DNA of 8,526 nt, taken from an uncultured Prevotellaceae bacterium. Lineage in GTDB: Bacteria; Bacteroidota; Bacteroidia; Bacteroidales; Muribaculaceae. Shown piece after piece: positions 5,649 through 8,526 of the stretch. A model generated the notes under the pieces. That model did no database searches. It was not told the origin of the DNA and saw only the letters and a program-made list of their open reading frames with translations. Both the position numbers and the translations under genes were made by a program. The stretch lies in NCBI GenBank assembly GCA_945983195.1, contig CAMFSS010000075.1, forward strand, positions 1-8,526, in the 5' to 3' direction. Numbering within the stretch: the first letter of the stretch is position 1; each line of letters starts with the position of its first letter.

Positions 5649-6809
5649 TCAGATGATGTTGAGTATTTGCTTGCCCATGGCAATTACGCCGCGGAGGTAA
5701 TTGTCGTGGTCGAGAACGATGAAATCAGCATCTTTTCCGCGCTGTATGGAGCCTTTGCGGTCGTAGACGCCCATAATGCGTGCCGGAGTTTCTGAAGCCA
5801 TGCGCAGTGCATCGGCGAGCGGAATCTCGGCAATGTCGACGGTAGTCTTGATGAGTCGGTCCATAGTGGCGATACTGCCGGCGAGTGCTGAGCGGTCGGC
5901 AAGTTTGCACACACCGTCCTCTATGATTACGCGCGGGTCGAAAGCCTTGTCGGTGGCACTTGCCGAGCATGCAAGTGCATCGGTGATAAGAGCAGTGCGC
6001 TCCACACCCTTTATTTTGTAGATGAGTCGCATGATGGTGTGCGGCACGTGTATTCCGTCGGCAATCATTTCCACTGTCATGTCGTCCATAAGGTAGATGC
6101 TCTCCACGGTGCCTTCGTGCTTGTACTCGCGGTTGTTGTGGAAACCGGGCATTGCATTATAGAAGTGGGTGGCATGGGAGTAGCCCGATTCGCGTGCTTC
6201 CTTAATCACCTTGTAGTCGGCCTCGGTGTGGGCTACAGCAGCGATAATGCCTTTTGATGTGATGTATTTGCCGAATTGCATTGCGCCGGGAAGTTCGGGT
6301 GCAGCGTCCCAGCGGCGCAGGCAATTGTAGTCCTCCACTATGTGGACATACTCTTTCGGGTCGGGATCCTTTATGTTCTCAGGGAACTGGCCACCTGCCT
6401 TGCGCATGTTGAGGTAGTGACCTTCAAGATGCAGTCCGAGCACAGGGCTGTCGGGCTCTTGCATAAGTTTGGTGCACGTTTCGGCAGCAGCTTCAATCAT
6501 TGGGATTGTCGAAGAAGATAGAGTGGGGAAGATGCTTGTAGTTCCGTGCATCATGTGGGCTTTGATTGCTTCGCGGAAAGCATCTTCAGTACCCTCCATA
6601 AAGTCACGGCCACCGCCTCCGTGAATGTGTATTTCCACACCGCCGGGGGCTACGGTCATTCCCTTTGCATCAATGACTTCAGTAGCTTCAGAAACGAGAT
6701 AGCTATTGTTGCGCACTTCAAGAATGCGACTGTCATCGTAAATCACCGAACCACCGCTAATCCAGCCTTGTGGGGTGAGAATGCGACCATTTACTATTTG
6801 CTTTAACAT
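5649..6809 (-). CDS. nagA: N-acetylglucosamine-6-phosphate deacetylase
   Basis: NagA hydrolyses GlcNAc-6-phosphate to glucosamine-6-phosphate and acetate in the cytoplasm, the first committed step of amino-sugar use and cell-wall recycling. The protein is an amidohydrolase-fold metalloenzyme. Numbered from MLKQIVNGR (386 residues, normal length), it shows HIHGGGG (61-67), the metal-ligand Glu129 in GLHLEGHY, His194 in AAVAHTEA, His215 in SHATHFYNAM, IADGIHVP (249-256) and the catalytic Asp277 in ALITDALA. LADRSALAGS (303-312) and GSIQRGKDADFIVLD (353-367) close the barrel and the beta-sandwich. The frame stays open upstream to 6926, but that 39-residue extension is basic, low in similarity and lies in the leader, so I chose ATG at 6807-6809. 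GHY replaces the more familiar GP-aromatic after LEG; the metal and catalytic residues are intact. nagB is not adjacent. Confidence 0.95.
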   Translation of the reverse strand: MLKQIVNGRILTPQGWISGGSVIYDDSRILEVRNNSYLVSEATEVIDAKGMTVAPGGVEIHIHGGGGRDFMEGTEDAFREAIKAHMMHGTTSIFPTLSSSTIPMIEAAAETCTKLMQEPDSPVLGLHLEGHYLNMRKAGGQFPENIKDPDPKEYVHIVEDYNCLRRWDAAPELPGAMQFGKYITSKGIIAAVAHTEADYKVIKEARESGYSHATHFYNAMPGFHNNREYKHEGTVESIYLMDDMTVEMIADGIHVPHTIMRLIYKIKGVERTALITDALACSASATDKAFDPRVIIEDGVCKLADRSALAGSIATMDRLIKTTVDIAEIPLADALRMASETPARIMGVYDRKGSIQRGKDADFIVLDHDNYLRGVIAMGKQILNII

Positions 6810-6955
6810 ATATGTATAAATAATTGTGTTGGAGTAATGTTTTTTATCGCAGTTTTTTGGTTTGGGTAGTTGAAGCCGATGATCGGCGTGGCACGAGGGC
6901 AACTGCTTGCTGCTTGCGTAAGCCACAGAAGCATCGGGCTTGGGTTATTGCATTG

Positions 6956-6963
6956 CAAAAATA
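6956..6963 (-). promoter_or_regulatory. -7 box of the putative nagA promoter
   Basis: On the minus strand TATTTTTG matches TAnnTTTG. A -33 box is not convincing. The predicted start near 6949 implies a leader of about 140 bases that includes small GC-rich hairpins such as GCCGATGATCGGC. No known riboswitch is recognised in it. Confidence 0.4.
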
Positions 6964-7033
6964 CAAAAAAATTTATATTCAGGCATAATATATTGAATAA
7001 TTTTATTTATTGTGATATTGTTGTAATGTCATT

Positions 7034-7101
7034 GCTATCGGAATAGCTGAAAGTAGCTATAAAATTATGCTTTATAGCATATTTTTTCGATAAATAGCTA
7101 T
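7034..7101. promoter_or_regulatory. AT-rich dyad cluster between nagA and the FtsZ-like gene
   Basis: Short GCTAT/ATAGC words recur here: GCTAT at 7034, TAGCT at 7044-7048, TAGCTAT at 7054-7060, ATAGC at 7074-7078 and AATAGCTATT at 7093-7102. GCTATAAA (7056-7063) and TTTATAGC (7071-7078) form an 8-bp hairpin that competes with TATGCT/AGCATA (7066-7071 and 7076-7081), the latter followed by TTTTTT. The region lies in the divergent spacer and could be an operator cluster or a leader switch. No clear plus-strand promoter was found. Confidence 0.35.
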
Positions 7102-7166
7102 TAAAATTCGTGAAAAATGTGTAAATTTTCAGCGTTGTTTGAACTTAGTATGAATTTTTCTTTTTT

Positions 7167-7523
7167 ATGCAAGACAAAATCAAGATGATTGTAGACACTA
7201 TGTGCCAGCCGGGCATTGTGTCGATGACGCCAAGTGACTTGGCATTCATGAATGAGTGTGAAACCTATAGTTTCAGCGAGCTTGAGGGCGACACAGTGAA
7301 GCAGGCTGTGGAGTCGCTTGATGCAAGCAGCTTGAGCGGCTACAAGAATGTGGCTGTGAATATCCTCACCAACAAGCTCGACAAGCATGTGTCGGTCAAC
7401 GAAATTGCCGCACTGCAAGGGCTTTTCGACAATCTCGATAAGGATGCAAATGTGATTTGGAGCTTCTCATTCAGCGATGTGCCTCTTGGCAAGCGCAAGG
7501 TGATGCTTCTTCTCGCAAGCTGA
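7167..7523 (+). CDS. Small protein resembling the C-terminal half of FtsZ, without the GTPase half
   Basis: A 118-residue protein that I align by eye to FtsZ from the end of helix H7 to the end of the C-terminal domain. IKMIVDTMCQPGIVSMTPSD (residues 5-24) matches FtsZ's ISDLIIRPGLINVDFAD; KQAVESLDASSLSGYKNVAV (45-64) matches the AI-SPLL...GARGVLVNI stretch; KDANVIWSFSFSDVPLGKRK (92-111) plus VMLLLAS matches the DANIIFG...DLGDEVRVTVIAT strand pair. The nucleotide-binding half with GGGTGTG is absent, and no FtsZ-like sequence lies upstream. In the T7 loop the catalytic Asn and first Asp (E. coli N207, D209) align with Ser19 and Thr21, while the second Asp (D212) aligns with Asp24. The FtsZ conserved C-terminal tail is also missing. 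The frame is clean, ends at a proper terminator (7555-7593) and has ordinary codon use, so it looks like a real small gene rather than a decaying fragment. A role as an FtsZ-interacting regulator is inference. Confidence 0.65.
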   Translation: MQDKIKMIVDTMCQPGIVSMTPSDLAFMNECETYSFSELEGDTVKQAVESLDASSLSGYKNVAVNILTNKLDKHVSVNEIAALQGLFDNLDKDANVIWSFSFSDVPLGKRKVMLLLAS

Positions 7524-7554
7524 TGTGAGATGCTTGATTATCAATGGTAGAATA

Positions 7555-7593
7555 AAAAACGCCTCCCAATCAATTGATTGAGGAGGCGTTTTT
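7555..7593. terminator. Bidirectional intrinsic terminator shared by the FtsZ-like gene and tRNA-Thr
   Basis: AAAAACGCCTCC (7555-7566) pairs with GGAGGCGTTTTT (7582-7593). The interior CAATCAATTGATTG is itself a perfect palindrome, so the whole element folds into a long stem with one bulged A. T-runs on both strands make it a terminator for both convergent genes. It overlaps the terminal A of the tRNA-Thr CCA. Confidence 0.9.
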
Positions 7594-7668
7594 GGAGCCG
7601 CGAATGGGACTCGAACCCATGACCTTTTCGTTACGAATGAAATGCTCTACCAACTGAGCTATTGCGGC
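7593..7668 (-). tRNA. tRNA-Thr (anticodon CGT)
   Basis: The cloverleaf on the minus strand has acceptor GCCGCAA/TCGCGGC, D-arm GCTC/GAGC, anticodon stem TTTCA/CGAAA around the loop TTCGTAA (anticodon at 7633-7635), T-arm ATGGG/CCCAT and an encoded CCA after T73. Two A-C mismatches are present: A6-C67 in the acceptor (bases 7663 and 7602) and A31-C39 at the top of the anticodon stem (bases 7638 and 7630). Otherwise the fold is canonical. The threonine ACG codon can usually also be read by tRNA-Thr(TGT), which would tolerate some decay of this gene. Confidence 0.93.
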
Positions 7669-7697
7669 TGGTGCATATATCTTGTGTAATGCGAGTG

Positions 7698-7705
7698 CAA
7701 ATTTA
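7698..7705 (-). promoter_or_regulatory. -7 box of the tRNA-Thr promoter
   Basis: On the minus strand TAAATTTG matches the -7 consensus exactly and lies 29 bases upstream of the mature 5' end. No clear -33 element is seen. Confidence 0.5.
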
Positions 7706-7782
7706 CGCAATTTCTGCGAATAATCCGACAGTTTGGACAGGAAAATTTACGCTCTCTGCTAAGAAAGATTCTAAGCTCAATT

Positions 7783-8526
7783 CTACTCTCGGTGCGACTG
7801 GGTGCTGAATATGAACCTTATCTTGGCGTTGTCGAGGTCAAGACGTGCTATCGACGGCTTGTTGAGTGCGGGGCGTATTCCGATTACTTCGGTAGATGAT
7901 GCCGATGAGCCGTAGTAATAATAGTAGTAATAGCTGTTTGACGAGCTTGTATTTTCAGCAATCAGATCGATAGGCGTGAGCGTGAATTCCTTGTCGGTTT
8001 CGTCGGCTACGCCATTCTTGTTGTTGAGAATGTCGAGTACGAAGCTGCGCATACCCGAAAACTTGTAGGAGTGTGTGCTGCTGTCGTAGGTGGCATAGAA
8101 CGACGACACATTGTCGACGTTATGGTTGGTGGCAAAGAATTCGTCTTTTTCAGAGGTCTTGACCATCAGGAGGTATGTAGGCGGCTTGATGCCGTAGCTG
8201 TTGGTTACGTTGCTTGCAGGAATCTGGAAAGTGAGGTCGTTGACAACGGCAATGTTGTTGTTGCCGCCGCTGCGGAAGCGGTCGATGATTTCCTGAATCG
8301 GGAAACGTATTTGCAGCTCATATCCGGCAGGCGACTGCACAATCATGTTGCCATCGGCAATCATGTCTTTCACCGACTGTGCCACGCGTAGGCGCATATT
8401 GTTGTTTGAGAGCACTTCGGCAGTGCCTCCCATGTAGCCTTGGGTGAGGTAGTAGGTGGTGTCGTTGCCGTTTTCGAGCTTCTCATGGCTGCGGTAGTAG
8501 ACGATGAACTGTGAGTTGTAGATGAT
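7783..8526 (-). CDS. DUF4270 domain-containing protein, C-terminal part
   Basis: The frame is open from the right edge to TAG at 7783-7785, giving 247 residues of the C-terminal portion; the start lies beyond the window. Sequence blocks such as NSQFIVYYRSHEKL, ELQIRFPIQEIIDRF, VSSFYATYDSSTHSYKFSGM (a stretch typical of the family), FTLTPIDLIAE and KPSIARLDLDNAKIRFIFS identify the DUF4270 family, which occurs in Bacteroidales as large predicted surface lipoproteins of unknown function. The internal methionine in YMGGTAEVL (codon at 8431-8433) is not the start, because good family sequence continues upstream of it. Seven consecutive tyrosine codons (7912-7932), alternating TAT and TAC, sit in a serine-rich loop (SSSNS before, GSSASS after). 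No promoter is in view. The gene is followed after about 77 bases by the tRNA-Thr promoter on the same strand. Confidence 0.8.
   Translation of the reverse strand: MIYNSQFIVYYRSHEKLENGNDTTYYLTQGYMGGTAEVLSNNNMRLRVAQSVKDMIADGNMIVQSPAGYELQIRFPIQEIIDRFRSGGNNNIAVVNDLTFQIPASNVTNSYGIKPPTYLLMVKTSEKDEFFATNHNVDNVSSFYATYDSSTHSYKFSGMRSFVLDILNNKNGVADETDKEFTLTPIDLIAENTSSSNSYYYYYYYGSSASSTEVIGIRPALNKPSIARLDLDNAKIRFIFSTQSHRE

Noticed and set aside
6810..6926. 39-residue N-terminal extension of NagA
   Set aside because: The extension is unlike NagA, lies in the transcribed leader, and MLKQIVNGR at 6809 fits the family N-terminus and its normal length.
7101..7418. Minus-strand ORF opposite the FtsZ-like gene
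   Set aside because: It shows no family resemblance, and the plus-strand frame aligns with FtsZ and ends at a good terminator.

Overview
The window looks like a chromosomal segment of a gut Bacteroidales bacterium, plausibly of the Muribaculaceae or a neighbouring family. The reasons are: promoters of the Bacteroidota type (a -7 box TAnnTTTG, often with TTTG or TTGC about 20 bases upstream); AT-rich leaders without Shine-Dalgarno sequences; a DUF4270 protein, a family I know from Bacteroidales; and FabD, TatA/TatC, L19 and NagA sequences of Bacteroidota flavour. The genus is a guess.

Layout. At the left edge (1-651, minus) lies the N-terminal two thirds of fabD, interrupted by two in-frame stop codons, with its promoter at 783-815. 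Next (953-2302, minus) is an AAA ATPase with a DUF4143-type C-terminal half. Its leader carries two copies of a 23-base direct repeat, and an 82-base nested palindrome lies just upstream. A small outer-membrane beta-barrel gene follows (2553-3119, minus). A 517-base gap then holds an apparent gene remnant and the tat promoter. On the plus strand come tatA (3637-3858) and tatC (3914-4744), the two parts of a minimal twin-arginine translocase, and then rplS (ribosomal protein L19, 4895-5248) with its own strong promoter and terminator. On the minus strand are tRNA-His(GTG) (5407-5484) and nagA (5649-6809). Divergent from nagA on the plus strand is a 118-residue ORF (7167-7523) that reads like the C-terminal half of FtsZ with no GTP-binding half. 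It converges on tRNA-Thr(CGT) (7593-7668, minus) across a shared bidirectional terminator. The right edge holds the C-terminal part of a DUF4270 protein (7783-8526, minus).

Most of this is housekeeping: fatty-acid synthesis, protein export, translation and amino-sugar catabolism. The genes form short units with their own promoters rather than one operon; only tatA-tatC looks clearly co-transcribed.

The most interesting item is the stand-alone, GTPase-less FtsZ-like protein, in which key residues of the T7 catalytic loop are also replaced. Next are the repeat-bearing leader of the DUF4143 ATPase, the nested palindrome beside it, and the doubly interrupted fabD. The fabD lesion may be a sequence error, because the gene is normally essential. 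Family assignments come from motifs read by eye; no database search was run.
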